Origin: Kangiella spongicola
Lineage (GTDB): Bacteria > Pseudomonadota > Gammaproteobacteria > Enterobacterales > Kangiellaceae
Assembly (NCBI RefSeq): GCF_003194565.2
Contig: NZ_QICH01000002.1
Location: 372,001-436,000 of the forward strand
Direction: 5' to 3'
Length of the DNA: 64,000 nucleotides
Positions 17,953-27,123 of this stretch are shown here, piece after piece. Positions within the stretch are counted from its first letter, which is position 1. Each line of letters begins with the position of its first letter. The translations under genes and the position numbers were made by a program. The notes beneath the pieces were generated by a model. The model was given only the letters and a program-made list of their open reading frames with translations. It did no database searches and was not told the origin of the DNA.

Positions 17953-20052
17953 ATGAAAAAGCTACTAATTAGCTCTGTGTGTTTAGCTGTTTTAGCGGCT
18001 TGTAATTCTGACGATGCTCAGGATAAAAAGTCACAAGCTGAAACCGTCAAAGCACAGTCGAATGACCAAAAAACAACTCAAACGGATAAAGCACAAGAAG
18101 AAAAGCTGATTTCGGGGGTAGAAACCAAATATATCGACCGTTCAGTCCGTCCACAAGACGACCTATTCCGCCACGTCAACGGTAAGTGGCTGAAAGAGTT
18201 TGAAATTCCAGCTGACAAATCAAATTATGGCTCTTTCACTAAACTGGCAGAGCAAGCGCGCAAAGATGTTCGCAATATCATCGAAGAAGCGGCGCAAACT
18301 AAGGCCGAAGAAGGCACTGAAGAGCAACAAGTGGGCGATCTGTTTGAAAGCTACATGAACACAGACAAGCTTGAAGAGCTAGGCACTAAGCCACTTCAGC
18401 CTGAACTTGAGAAAATCGACTCAATAGAGAACCTATCTGATTTATCAGAATACATTGCTTATGCACAAATGGTCTCTACCTCGCCTTTCAGCACATACGT
18501 CTACATTGACGCCAAAGAGCCTGACACTTACATCACACAGATGAACCAAAGTGGTCTTGGCCTGCCAAGTCGTGAATCTTACTTAAAAGAAGGCGAAAAG
18601 AGTCAGAAAGTTCGCGATCAATACGTTGAGCATATCGCTAAAATGTTTGAACTCGCGGGCATCGAAAATGGCGAAGAAAAAGCTGCAGTTGTGATGGGCT
18701 TAGAAACTGCTATCGCCCAAAAGCACTGGGCTAAAGAGAAACTTCGTAACCCTGTAGCGCGATACAACAAAATGACTTTTGCAGACTTGCAGAAGACTAT
18801 GTCTAACCTAGACTGGGATCGTTGGCAAAAGAACTCCATGCTAGAAGGCGTTGATAACGTTATCGTTGGTCAGCCGGATTACTTCGCGGCTCTTAACGAT
18901 ATGTTGAAAACGATTCCTCTGGAAGACTGGAAGACTTATTTCAAGTGGCACATGATTACGAACAGCGCAAGCTTCCTTAATGCCGCTATGGATCAAGAAA
19001 ACTTCCGCTTCTATCAAGGTGTTTTAAGTGGTGTTGAAGAGCAAGAACCTCGCTGGAAGCGTGGCGTTAGCGTGATTAACGGCACTCTTGGCGAAGTGGT
19101 TGGCAAAATTTATGTCGAAAAGCACTTCAAACCTGAAGCTAAAGAGCGCATGGTCGAGTTGGTTGAGAACCTACGCCAAGCTTATGGCGAAGGGATTAAA
19201 GAACTTGAGTGGATGAGCGAAGACACCAAGAAACAAGCGCTTGATAAGCTCCACAAGTTCACTCCAAAAATTGGTTACCCAGATAAGTGGAAAGATTATT
19301 CTGACTTAGTCATTAAAGCTGACGATCTATTCGGCAACATGAAACGCGCGGCTTTAGCACAGGTTAAAAAGAACCGTGAGAAGCTAGGCCAGCCAATCGA
19401 TCGCACCGAATGGTTTATGACGCCACAAACGGTTAACGCTTATTACAACCCTGTAATGAACGAAATCGTATTCCCAGCAGCAATCTTACAGCCACCGTTC
19501 TTTAATATGGAAGCTGACGACGCAGTCAACTATGGCGGTATTGGCGCTGTAATTGGTCATGAAATGGGCCACGGCTTTGATGATTCGGGCGCTCAATACG
19601 ACGGTGACGGTAAATTACGTAACTGGTGGACTGAAAGCGATCTTGAAGAATTCAGTAAGCGCACCGATAAACTTGTTGCTCAATACAACGAGTTCACAGT
19701 GCTTGACGGTGTTCACATTAACGGTGAATTCACTCAAGGCGAAAACATTGGTGACTTAGGCGGATTAACCATTGCTTATAAAGCTTACCAAATCTCTAAA
19801 GACGGTAAAGAAGCTCCAGTTATTGACGGCATGACTGGCGATCAACGAGTATTCTACGGCTGGGCACAAGTATGGCGTCGTAAGTATCGTGATGCAGAAT
19901 TACGCAAACGTATCGACACGGATCCACATTCGCCAAGCGAATTCCGTGCGAACGGTACCGTTCGTAACATGCCAGAGTTCTACGAAGCCTTTAACGTAAA
20001 ACCAACTGATGAAATGTACTTAGCACCTGAAGAGCGTGTAAAAATCTGGTAA
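17953..20052 (+). CDS. M13-family zinc metallopeptidase, lipoprotein
   Basis: A 699-residue neprilysin-like (PepO) endopeptidase that degrades oligopeptides. The zinc site is H536-EMG-H540 with the third ligand E597 in GENIGDLGG and D601. A lipobox LAAC puts the lipidated cysteine at residue 17, followed by S18? no: the residue after C17 is N18, and D20-D21 follow soon, so it is likely a periplasm-exposed lipoprotein whose final membrane I cannot assign. A Q/K-rich linker (about 24-55) precedes the M13 N-terminal domain. With the S9 peptidase and the POT importer it suggests growth on peptides. Single gene with a strong terminator. Confidence 0.94.
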   Translation: MKKLLISSVCLAVLAACNSDDAQDKKSQAETVKAQSNDQKTTQTDKAQEEKLISGVETKYIDRSVRPQDDLFRHVNGKWLKEFEIPADKSNYGSFTKLAEQARKDVRNIIEEAAQTKAEEGTEEQQVGDLFESYMNTDKLEELGTKPLQPELEKIDSIENLSDLSEYIAYAQMVSTSPFSTYVYIDAKEPDTYITQMNQSGLGLPSRESYLKEGEKSQKVRDQYVEHIAKMFELAGIENGEEKAAVVMGLETAIAQKHWAKEKLRNPVARYNKMTFADLQKTMSNLDWDRWQKNSMLEGVDNVIVGQPDYFAALNDMLKTIPLEDWKTYFKWHMITNSASFLNAAMDQENFRFYQGVLSGVEEQEPRWKRGVSVINGTLGEVVGKIYVEKHFKPEAKERMVELVENLRQAYGEGIKELEWMSEDTKKQALDKLHKFTPKIGYPDKWKDYSDLVIKADDLFGNMKRAALAQVKKNREKLGQPIDRTEWFMTPQTVNAYYNPVMNEIVFPAAILQPPFFNMEADDAVNYGGIGAVIGHEMGHGFDDSGAQYDGDGKLRNWWTESDLEEFSKRTDKLVAQYNEFTVLDGVHINGEFTQGENIGDLGGLTIAYKAYQISKDGKEAPVIDGMTGDQRVFYGWAQVWRRKYRDAELRKRIDTDPHSPSEFRANGTVRNMPEFYEAFNVKPTDEMYLAPEERVKIW

Positions 20053-20081
20053 GGATTTGCTATCAGTAGTACATAGTTACG

Positions 20082-20112
20082 AAAAAGCCAGAGCTACTGC
20101 TCTGGCTTTTTT
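20082..20112 (+). terminator. Terminator of the M13 peptidase gene
   Basis: AAAAAGCCAGAGC, loop TACT, GCTCTGGCTTTTTT: a long GC-containing stem ending in six T, 29 bases after the stop. Confidence 0.9.
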
Positions 20113-20138
20113 ATTGTTCAAGACAATCTTTTGATAGA

Positions 20139-20236
20139 GGGCACTTAAAAAAAGCCACTTGAAAAAGGTCGCTTGAAATAAGCTACTTGAGAAAAGCTAA
20201 TTTGGATAAATTACTTAGAATAACTCACTCGATAGA
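20139..20236. repeat. Degenerate 14-bp tandem repeat, about seven units
   Basis: Cutting the sequence every 14 bases from 20139 gives GGGCACTTAAAAAA, AGCCACTTGAAAAA, GGTCGCTTGAAATA, AGCTACTTGAGAAA, AGCTAATTTGGATA, AATTACTTAGAATA and ACTCACTCGATAGA; the consensus is close to AGCTACTTGAAAAA. The last two units lie in the 3' end of the sorbosone dehydrogenase-like gene, including its stop codon. Confidence 0.65.
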
Positions 20237-21275
20237 TTTTACCGAAGCCATCGTCTGAAATCAGAACCGAGCCATCCTCTAACTGAATCACATCATTAGG
20301 CCTTCCCTTAATTTCTTCATCAACTAGCCAGCCTTTGACAAAGTCATTTTGCGCTTCAACTTCATTCCCATCTAATGTTAAATGCACCACCTTATAACCT
20401 ACCCTGCTACTTCTATTCCAAGAGCCGTGCTGCGTTACTAGCATGGTGTTTTTGTATTCTTTTGGGAACATATCACCAGTGTAGTAGAGCATCCCTAATG
20501 GTGCTACATGTGCCTGAAATTCCCATGCCGGCTTTGTGAACTCTCGATCACCAAGCTTTTTACCAAAGGCAGGATCTAAGAAGTCTTCTCCATGCACATA
20601 AGGGAAACCGAAGAATTCACCTAACTCGGTCACGCGATTCAACTCACAAGCTGGCTCATCATCGCCTAACCAGTCACGACCATTATCAGTAAACCATAGC
20701 TCTTTAGTTTCAGGATGCCAGTCGAAACCCACACTATTTCTCACACCGGTGGCAACTAGCTCTCTTTCCTTAGTCTCGATGTCAATTCGAATAATGACGC
20801 CATAGCCTTCGTCATCGCAAACGTTACAAGGCACACCAATTGGGATATAAAGCTTACCGTCTGGTCCAAACTTTATGTACTTCCAACCGTGGTGGCTGTC
20901 GTCGGGCAAATCGTCATAAATTACTTCTGGCTCTTGTGGCTTTTTATAATGTTTATCGATATCGCTAAAGCGTAAGATCTTATCAACCTCAGCCACATAC
21001 AAGTCACCCTCACGGTAAGCCACACCACTCGGCATGTATAAGTCTTCAGCAATGACATGAACTTCATCGGCTTTAAAGTCGCCGTCGTTATCCACCACCG
21101 CGTAAACTTTCCCAGCTTTGCGCGAGCCAGCATAGACAATTCCAGCATCTGACAAAGCCATCTGACGAGCTCCTTCAACCTCTGGCGCGAAGACCTCGAT
21201 TGAAAAATTCTCTGGCACCACAGCAGCTTGCAGCGCACTAGCAAACAATAGGCTTAAAGCAACAGCAATTTTCAT
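20211..21275 (-). CDS. Sorbosone dehydrogenase family (glucose/sorbosone dehydrogenase-like) exported protein
   Basis: A 354-residue periplasmic protein of the six-bladed propeller GSDH family, related to PQQ-dependent soluble sugar dehydrogenases. A signal peptide (MKIAVALSLLFASALQA) is followed by the family motifs MPSGVAYREGDLYVAE, HHGWKYIKFGPDGKLYIPIG, ATGVRNSVGFDWHP, LWFTDNGRD and VTQHGSWNRSSRVGYKV. Several members oxidise sugars with PQQ, but many are uncharacterised and I see no PQQ synthesis genes here, so the substrate and cofactor are open. Convergent with the M13 gene; its stop codon lies in the 14-bp repeat. Confidence 0.85.
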   Translation of the reverse strand: MKIAVALSLLFASALQAAVVPENFSIEVFAPEVEGARQMALSDAGIVYAGSRKAGKVYAVVDNDGDFKADEVHVIAEDLYMPSGVAYREGDLYVAEVDKILRFSDIDKHYKKPQEPEVIYDDLPDDSHHGWKYIKFGPDGKLYIPIGVPCNVCDDEGYGVIIRIDIETKERELVATGVRNSVGFDWHPETKELWFTDNGRDWLGDDEPACELNRVTELGEFFGFPYVHGEDFLDPAFGKKLGDREFTKPAWEFQAHVAPLGMLYYTGDMFPKEYKNTMLVTQHGSWNRSSRVGYKVVHLTLDGNEVEAQNDFVKGWLVDEEIKGRPNDVIQLEDGSVLISDDGFGKIYRVSYSK

Positions 21276-21371
21276 GACTCAACTCCGTCTATCAAAAAGT
21301 TTATATAGAATAAAGGCTGAGACCTCTAAATAGCAAATCGCGCTCTCCAAAAATCATTAGCGTTAAAACTA

Positions 21372-21395
21372 AAAAGCGACCCGAAGGCCGCTTTT
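21372..21395 (-). terminator. Terminator of the S9 peptidase gene
   Basis: AAAAGCGACC and GGCCGCTTTT pair around CGAA with one mismatch; on the minus strand the stem runs into TTTTTAGTTTT. It lies 27 bases after the stop at 21423. Confidence 0.8.
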
Positions 21396-21422
21396 ATAAT
21401 CATAAACACTCTTTAGAACTTT

Positions 21423-23696
21423 CTACTTCAAGTGCTCTTCAAAGTAGTCAGTAATCGTATTAAAGACGTGTGTACGTGTTTTCTGGCCCCAAATCGAATG
21501 TTTACTACCTGGATAGTTCATCATATCGAACGGCTTGTTGGCGTCTTGTAATGCCTTAAACAACTTAGTGCTGTTAGTGAATAACACATTATCATCTGCC
21601 ATGCCGTGGATAATCATTAAATCACCCTTTAAACCGTCTAAATAAGGGAAAACATTACTCTGCTCATAACCCGCTTTGTTAGTTGTTGGATGCCCTAAAT
21701 AACGCTCTGTGTAATGTGTATCATACAAGTACCAGTCGGTAACTGGAGCGACCGAAACACCGGCTTTAAAAACGTCTGGTTCTTTGAACATACTCATGAT
21801 GGTCATGTAACCGCCGTAAGACCAGCCAAACATCCCAATTCGTTCTGGGTCGACAAATGGAAGTGATTTTAGGAACTCAACGCCTTTAACCTGATCTTTG
21901 ACTTCGACATCACCTAACTTGCGATAAATCGGATCTTCAAACTTCTTACCACGATTCCACGAGCCACGGTTGTCTAGAGAAAATACAACAAAACCACGAT
22001 CTGCCATCATGTGGTGCCAATACGTATTACGTGCTCCCCAGGTGTTGGTTACACGTTGTGCATGAGGACCGCCATAAACATCAACAATGACAGGGTATTG
22101 CTTCCCCTTCTCCATATTGGTTGGTTTATATAGGCGGTAGTACATGGCTTGGCCGTCTTCGGCTTCGATCGTACCGAACTCTGGCTTCGCTGCTTTTTGG
22201 TAATACTCAAAGTAAGGGTGATCTTCGTTAAGTTCATTTTTCTCTAGCCAGGTCACCAAACTACCGTCAGCTTTACGCAAACTAACCTGTGGCGGCTGTT
22301 TTACTGATGAGAAGTAATCGACAAACAGTTCCATATTCTTTGCGAAACTGGCTGTGTGAACACCCGCTTGTTGCGTAATCTTTTTAATTTCACCCAGGCC
22401 ATTCATTGGCACCGAGTATAAATGTTGCTCTAAAGGCGTTTCTTTGTTGGCATCAAAATAAACCAAGCCCTTGTCTTCGTCGACGCCATACAATTTATCA
22501 ACCACCCAATCACCGCTGGTCAACTGATTAATAAGATTGCCTTTTAAATCATACAGATACAAATGGCGATAACCACTGCGCTCAGAGCTCCAAACGAATG
22601 CATTATGACGCTTTAAGAAGTACAAATCTTTGGTTAAATTAATCCAAGTATCTGACTTTTCAGTGAGGATCACGTTCGACTTGCCCGTTTCCACGTCTGC
22701 GAACATCAGCTTCAACGTTTGCTGATCGCGGCTTTGCCATTGGTACGATAAACGTCTTGAATCTCTGAGCCACTTTACCCTTGGAATATAAATATCCTTT
22801 TCTTCAGCAGTTTCTTGTGTCTTAGTGTCAACCCACGTAGTTTTACCGCTTTCAAGGTCTAAAACTCCAAGCTTAATTAATACATTATTTGTACCAGTAC
22901 TTGGGTAGCGTTGCTCGAATACCTCAAAATCTTCGGCGTTAATTTCATAACGCTTTTCAATATTAACCGGCGACTCATCAACTTTAAGGTACGCCATTTT
23001 CTTGCTATTCGGTGACCACCAATAACCAGTCAGACGACTCATTTCTTCTTGAGCCACAAACTCCGCCATACCGTTTTTAATAGCGCCTTCGCCATCAAAC
23101 GTTAGCTGACGCTCTTTACCACTTTCGATATCAACGATGAAGATATCTTGATCGCGAATAAAAGAGACACTTTTGCCGTCTGGCGAAAGTTTTACGTCGG
23201 TTTCGTAAGCATCGGTTTTGGTTAGTTGCTTAGTTGCTTCATCAGCATCCTTCGTTAAGTCATAAACAAAAATATCGCCACCGAGCGGGAACAATAGAGT
23301 TTCGCCATCATCCCCCCAGTAGTAGCTGATGATTCCTTTCGCGAAAAGGCGCATACGTTCACGGCGTGCTTTCTCTTCGTCGGAAAGGTTCTCTTCGCCT
23401 GGCATCAAGTCAGCAGAGTCGACTAACATCCGAGACTGCTTATCGGCTAAGTTATATTCCCACAAATCCAAGCGTTCTTGTTCGTCTTCTTTACCTTTCA
23501 AGAAAGTCACACGCTTGCCATCTGGCGATAACTTCACAGAACGTGGCGCAGGGCCAGTAAGCGAAGGATCGGCGTAGATACGCTCAACCGTCAATTTACC
23601 AGACGCCTCGTCTTCAGCTGCATTTGCCATTGTCATAGTAGCTGCTCCTGTCAAAATTAGGGCCGCACCACCCAATAAGGACTTAATCGAGTTCAT
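21423..23696 (-). CDS. S9 family dipeptidyl peptidase IV-like serine peptidase
   Basis: A 757-residue exported prolyl-oligopeptidase-family enzyme that removes N-terminal dipeptides, often after proline. The signal peptide covers about residues 1-26 (cut after ANA). A beta-propeller (DPPIV_N, roughly 60-500) with the conserved AEFVAQEEMSRLTGYWWSP precedes the alpha/beta hydrolase domain. The nucleophile is S626 in GWSYGG, the acid D701 or D702 in HGMADDNV and the base H733 in GSKHSIWG. The EE pair in VAQEEM is the dipeptide-binding element of true DPP-IV enzymes. Divergent from the EamA gene. Confidence 0.94.
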   Translation of the reverse strand: MNSIKSLLGGAALILTGAATMTMANAAEDEASGKLTVERIYADPSLTGPAPRSVKLSPDGKRVTFLKGKEDEQERLDLWEYNLADKQSRMLVDSADLMPGEENLSDEEKARRERMRLFAKGIISYYWGDDGETLLFPLGGDIFVYDLTKDADEATKQLTKTDAYETDVKLSPDGKSVSFIRDQDIFIVDIESGKERQLTFDGEGAIKNGMAEFVAQEEMSRLTGYWWSPNSKKMAYLKVDESPVNIEKRYEINAEDFEVFEQRYPSTGTNNVLIKLGVLDLESGKTTWVDTKTQETAEEKDIYIPRVKWLRDSRRLSYQWQSRDQQTLKLMFADVETGKSNVILTEKSDTWINLTKDLYFLKRHNAFVWSSERSGYRHLYLYDLKGNLINQLTSGDWVVDKLYGVDEDKGLVYFDANKETPLEQHLYSVPMNGLGEIKKITQQAGVHTASFAKNMELFVDYFSSVKQPPQVSLRKADGSLVTWLEKNELNEDHPYFEYYQKAAKPEFGTIEAEDGQAMYYRLYKPTNMEKGKQYPVIVDVYGGPHAQRVTNTWGARNTYWHHMMADRGFVVFSLDNRGSWNRGKKFEDPIYRKLGDVEVKDQVKGVEFLKSLPFVDPERIGMFGWSYGGYMTIMSMFKEPDVFKAGVSVAPVTDWYLYDTHYTERYLGHPTTNKAGYEQSNVFPYLDGLKGDLMIIHGMADDNVLFTNSTKLFKALQDANKPFDMMNYPGSKHSIWGQKTRTHVFNTITDYFEEHLK

Positions 23697-23821
23697 AACC
23701 TATATTTCCCCGTAATTTTTCGTTAAAGCATCATAGAATCTAAGGCTTAAACAATCAATGATGACGCTTTAGAATTTCTCCCTTTGGCTGTTAATAATGG
23801 CTAGTCACTGTCTTTAAATTC

Positions 23822-24814
23822 ATGGATAATGTGACGCAACATGTCAGTTCGAGAGTCCCTATGCATATTGTTTCCGGTCGCTGGCAATTAGGCCTTGCAC
23901 TATCTCTAACCACCGTCATCCTTTGGGGGTTATTACCTATCGCGTTAAAGGGTGTATTACTAGAAATGGACCCGGTTACCGTCACTTGGTACCGCTTCGC
24001 CGTAGCAGCTATTTTTGTGTTTATTTATATGGCTGTTCGAAAAAGAATCCCTAATTTTAAAGCGCTTAAAGGCATTATTGGCATTTTAATGTTAATTGCT
24101 ATCTTTGGCTTATGCGCTAACTATGTATTCTATTTATTTGGGGTTGAAAAAATCACGCCAAGTAGCGCACAAGTTATGATTCAGACAGCCCCAATGTTTA
24201 TGTTGCTTGGTGGATTGTTAGTGTTTAAAGAAAGCTTTAATAAGTGGCAATGGATGGGCTTCGGTTCTTTTGTCATTGGCTTGGTGCTGTTTTTCAATAT
24301 GCGCTTCAGCGAAATTCTCAGTAACTGGCAAGGCGCTTATACCGTAGGTTTGTTTTGGATGCTACTAGCAGCAGTCACTTGGGCAGCTTATGCGTTAGCA
24401 CAAAAGCAGTTGCTCAATACATTCACCTCCAATCAAATCATGTTCATTATTTACATCACAAGCACACTGATTTTGATTCCTTGGAGCGAACCGACCCAAG
24501 TGGCCTCTCTAAGCTCTATCGGCTGTCTGCTGCTTATATTCTGCTGTTTGAATACCATTGTTGCTTATGGTGCCTTTGCAGAAGCCCTGGCACACTGGGA
24601 AGCTTCTCGGGTCAGCGCTATTTTAGCCCTAACGCCATTAGTAACTATTATGTCGATGAAGATCGTAGCTTACTTCTTCCCTGATCATTTACCGGATGAG
24701 CCAATGAATGCTTTAAGTATTGTTGGCTCCGTGATGGTTGTTCTTGGTTCAGCGACCACAGCTGTCGCCGGCAACAAAAAATCTAAAATCATCAAACAGT
24801 CACCATCGCCATAA
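23822..24814 (+). CDS. EamA/DMT-superfamily transporter
   Basis: A 330-residue inner-membrane protein with about ten helices made of two EamA repeats (around residues 22-160 and 175-315), the layout of drug/metabolite exporters. Typical pieces are GLLPIALKGVLLEMDPVTVTWYRF and TPSSAQVMIQTAPMF, given here in part: DPVTVTWYRF and SSAQVMIQTAP. The substrate cannot be read from sequence. Two starts are possible: ATG at 23822, or ATG at 23861 which has GAGAG in front; the second would remove a hydrophilic N-terminus. Confidence 0.85.
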   Translation: MDNVTQHVSSRVPMHIVSGRWQLGLALSLTTVILWGLLPIALKGVLLEMDPVTVTWYRFAVAAIFVFIYMAVRKRIPNFKALKGIIGILMLIAIFGLCANYVFYLFGVEKITPSSAQVMIQTAPMFMLLGGLLVFKESFNKWQWMGFGSFVIGLVLFFNMRFSEILSNWQGAYTVGLFWMLLAAVTWAAYALAQKQLLNTFTSNQIMFIIYITSTLILIPWSEPTQVASLSSIGCLLLIFCCLNTIVAYGAFAEALAHWEASRVSAILALTPLVTIMSMKIVAYFFPDHLPDEPMNALSIVGSVMVVLGSATTAVAGNKKSKIIKQSPSP

Positions 24815-24833
24815 ATCATTATTTTTTCTTTAC

Positions 24834-24863
24834 AAAAAAGGCTTCCAAATGGAAGCCTTTTCT
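24834..24863. terminator. Bidirectional terminator between the EamA gene and a lipoprotein gene
   Basis: AAAAGGCTTCC, loop AAAT, GGAAGCCTTTT: a perfect 11-bp stem with A-run and T-run, between two convergent genes. Confidence 0.9.
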
Positions 24864-24876
24864 TACCAACTAAGCC

Positions 24877-25263
24877 TTACTTAGTTACGATAAAATCATC
24901 AATTTTTGCTTTAAGGTTATTAACCCAACGCGGATAGCTGCGATGGATTGTCTGCCCATCGTAGTCTAAGTTAACGCTGCTTACATAAATAATGCTGTAG
25001 CTTTTAGTATTATAAGGAATATCAACCACAGCTTGGTGCGCGCGTATATTTAGTGTTCCACGAATTACGCCGGGTGCTATTGGCTGCATTTGCCAGCCTA
25101 ATACTTGCCCTGCTTGGATAATACTTAGCTTCACATCCTCAACGGTTTTCTCACCACTAACCAAATACTCGATATTGTGATTATTGAGGTTGGTTAAAGG
25201 ACGACTGGTATTACAAGCCGTAAGCAAACCCATAACTAATAAAGATAGAACGATATTTTTCAT
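24877..25263 (-). CDS. Conserved small lipoprotein of unknown function
   Basis: A 128-residue lipoprotein: signal MKNIVLSLLVMGLLTAC with lipobox LTAC, lipidated C17, then N18. The mature domain has a recurring proteobacterial pattern that I know only from uncharacterised lipoproteins: GWQMQPIAPGVIRGTLNIR, HQAVVDIPY, YSIIYVSSVNLDYDG and IHRSYPRWVNNL. It appears to be a small alpha/beta domain. No neighbour suggests a role; it shares a terminator with the convergent exporter gene. Confidence 0.75.
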   Translation of the reverse strand: MKNIVLSLLVMGLLTACNTSRPLTNLNNHNIEYLVSGEKTVEDVKLSIIQAGQVLGWQMQPIAPGVIRGTLNIRAHQAVVDIPYNTKSYSIIYVSSVNLDYDGQTIHRSYPRWVNNLKAKIDDFIVTK

Positions 25264-25380
25264 AATTTCTCCCTGTGTTTTTCTTATTCATTAGTATCAT
25301 GTTTCCCGAAGGAAACGTTACTATACTCGAATCACATACAGATTTTTATAATTTTTCTACATCGAACTTTAACGGCAACA

Positions 25381-25406
25381 AAAAAGCCTCCCGAAGGAGG
25401 CTTTTT
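25381..25406 (-). terminator. Terminator of the aceE-aceF-lpdA operon
   Basis: AAAAAGCCTCC, loop CGAA, GGAGGCTTTTT; on the minus strand the stem ends in six T. It lies about 90 bases after the lpdA stop. Confidence 0.85.
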
Positions 25407-25497
25407 AGAGTCAGTCAATATCTCGACGTAACTAGCTCGAAATTAATATTTTTTGTCCTGAGCGTGGCATATAGCTTAGGGCAAAAAAGGTAATTTC

Positions 25498-26916
25498 TTA
25501 TTTCTTCTTACGCTGAGGAGGTAAATCAGTACAAACACCCTCATAAACTTCTGCAGCAAAGCTGACAGACTCAGAAAGCGTTGGGTGCGCATGAATCGTT
25601 AAACCGATATCTTCCGCGTCACAACCCATTTCAATTGCTAAACCAACTTCAGCAATCAACTCACCAGCATTAACACCAACGATAGCGCCACCGATTACGC
25701 GATTGTTTTTCTTATCAAACAATAGCTTAGTGAAACCTTCTTTGCGGTCTACACCGATAGCACGGCCTGAAGCAGCCCATGGGAATTTACCCACGCCATA
25801 GTCGATGCCTTGCTCTTTCGCTTCTTTTTCAGTTAAACCAACCCATGAAACTTCTGGGTCTGTGTATGCTACTGAAGGAATTGTTAATGGATCGAAGTAG
25901 TGCTTCTTACCAGCAATAACTTCTGCAGCTACGTGCGACTCGGCAGTTGCTTTGTGAGCTAGCATTGGTTGGCCTACGATGTCGCCGATTGCATAAATGT
26001 GCGGAACATTAGTACGCATCTGCTTATCAGTGTTGATAAAGCCACGCTCAGTCACTTCAACGCCTGCTTTTTCAGCGTCAATCAAGTCACCGTTTGGACG
26101 ACGACCCACTGCTGATAAAATCATGTCGAACTTTTGTGGTTTCTCTGGAGCGTTTTTACCTTCAAAAGTAACGTATAAGCCATCTTTCTTAGCTTCAACT
26201 TTAGTCACGCTAGTTTCCATCAAGATATTTTCGTATTTACCTTTGATGAACTTCTCAAGAACTTTAACCACGTCTTTGTCTGCTGCTGGGATTAGCTGAT
26301 CAGCCATCTCAACCACAGTAATTTTAGCGCCTAACGCACGATAAACCGTTGCCATTTCTAGACCGATGATACCACCACCGATAACTAGCATGTGGTCAGG
26401 CACATCGCGTAACTCTAAAGCGCCTGTTGAATCTACGATACGGTCGTCTTCTGGTAAGAACGGTAGATCAACAACACGCGAACCAGCAGCGATAATAGCG
26501 TTATCAAAAGTGACTTTTTGCTTCTCACCCTCGTGCTCAACTTCAATTTCGTTAGCACCAGTAAATTTACCGTAGCCTTGAACAACTTTAACTTTACGGC
26601 CTTTAGCCATACCCGCTAAGCCGCCAGTCAATTGCTTGATGACACCATCTTTATAGCCACGAATCTTGTCGATATCGAATTTTGGTTTACCAAAATCAAC
26701 ACCGTGAGCAGAGATTTCGGCTGCTTCATCGATAACTTTAGCTGTGTGCAAAAGTGCTTTCGATGGAATACAACCCACGTTCAAACAAACACCACCTAAG
26801 GTAGCGTATTTCTCTATTAATATGACGTCCATGCCAAGATCTGCGGCACGGAATGCGGCATTGTAGCCGCCAGGGCCACTACCTAAAACAACAACTTGAG
26901 CGTGTAAGTTACTCAT
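25498..26916 (-). CDS. lpdA: Dihydrolipoyl dehydrogenase (E3)
   Basis: FAD enzyme that reoxidises the lipoyl groups of AceF (and probably of the 2-oxoglutarate complex) with NAD+. 472 residues, the normal length. FAD motif GSGPGGYNAA at 12-21, redox-active pair C44-LNVG-C49 in GGVCLNVGCIPSK, NAD motif VIGGGIIGLEMA, second FAD motif near YAIGDIVGQPMLAHKA, and the catalytic HAHPTLSE close to the C-terminus. It is the third gene of the pyruvate dehydrogenase operon, separated from aceF by 207 bases that contain a palindromic repeat element. Confidence 0.97.
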   Translation of the reverse strand: MSNLHAQVVVLGSGPGGYNAAFRAADLGMDVILIEKYATLGGVCLNVGCIPSKALLHTAKVIDEAAEISAHGVDFGKPKFDIDKIRGYKDGVIKQLTGGLAGMAKGRKVKVVQGYGKFTGANEIEVEHEGEKQKVTFDNAIIAAGSRVVDLPFLPEDDRIVDSTGALELRDVPDHMLVIGGGIIGLEMATVYRALGAKITVVEMADQLIPAADKDVVKVLEKFIKGKYENILMETSVTKVEAKKDGLYVTFEGKNAPEKPQKFDMILSAVGRRPNGDLIDAEKAGVEVTERGFINTDKQMRTNVPHIYAIGDIVGQPMLAHKATAESHVAAEVIAGKKHYFDPLTIPSVAYTDPEVSWVGLTEKEAKEQGIDYGVGKFPWAASGRAIGVDRKEGFTKLLFDKKNNRVIGGAIVGVNAGELIAEVGLAIEMGCDAEDIGLTIHAHPTLSESVSFAAEVYEGVCTDLPPQRKKK

Positions 26917-27032
26917 GAGTTCCTCTTTTCTATCTGAATTTAGAGTTTTAACTCTTAAATATAGGGTCTGATGGCGCGTATTTTACCTAATTTGACTGAA
27001 AAATCATCAAACAATTCGCCATATCCTACGTT

Positions 27033-27106
27033 CGTCATTACGAGGAGCTTGTGCGATAAAGTAATCTCTTTAAAGATTGCTATGCTCTTACGGCCTCGCA
27101 ATGACG
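27033..27106. repeat. Paired REP-like palindromic element inside the pdh operon
   Basis: Two units face each other: CGTCATTACGAGGAGC...GTAATCTC on the left and GATTGC...GGCCTCGCAATGACG on the right. The same unit recurs at 34.2-34.7, 36.3-36.8, 42.5-43.1 and 43.6-44.0 kb. Here it lies between aceF and lpdA, where it could form an RNA hairpin that separates expression of the two genes. Confidence 0.85.
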
Positions 27107-27123
27107 TCAGTTCGTATTTTGCG

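Noticed and set aside
25449-25488. Second terminator after lpdA (inverted repeat TTTTTTG...CAAAAAA)
   Set aside because: The T-run is on the 5' side of the stem in the direction of lpdA transcription, so it does not have terminator form; the hairpin at 25381 does.
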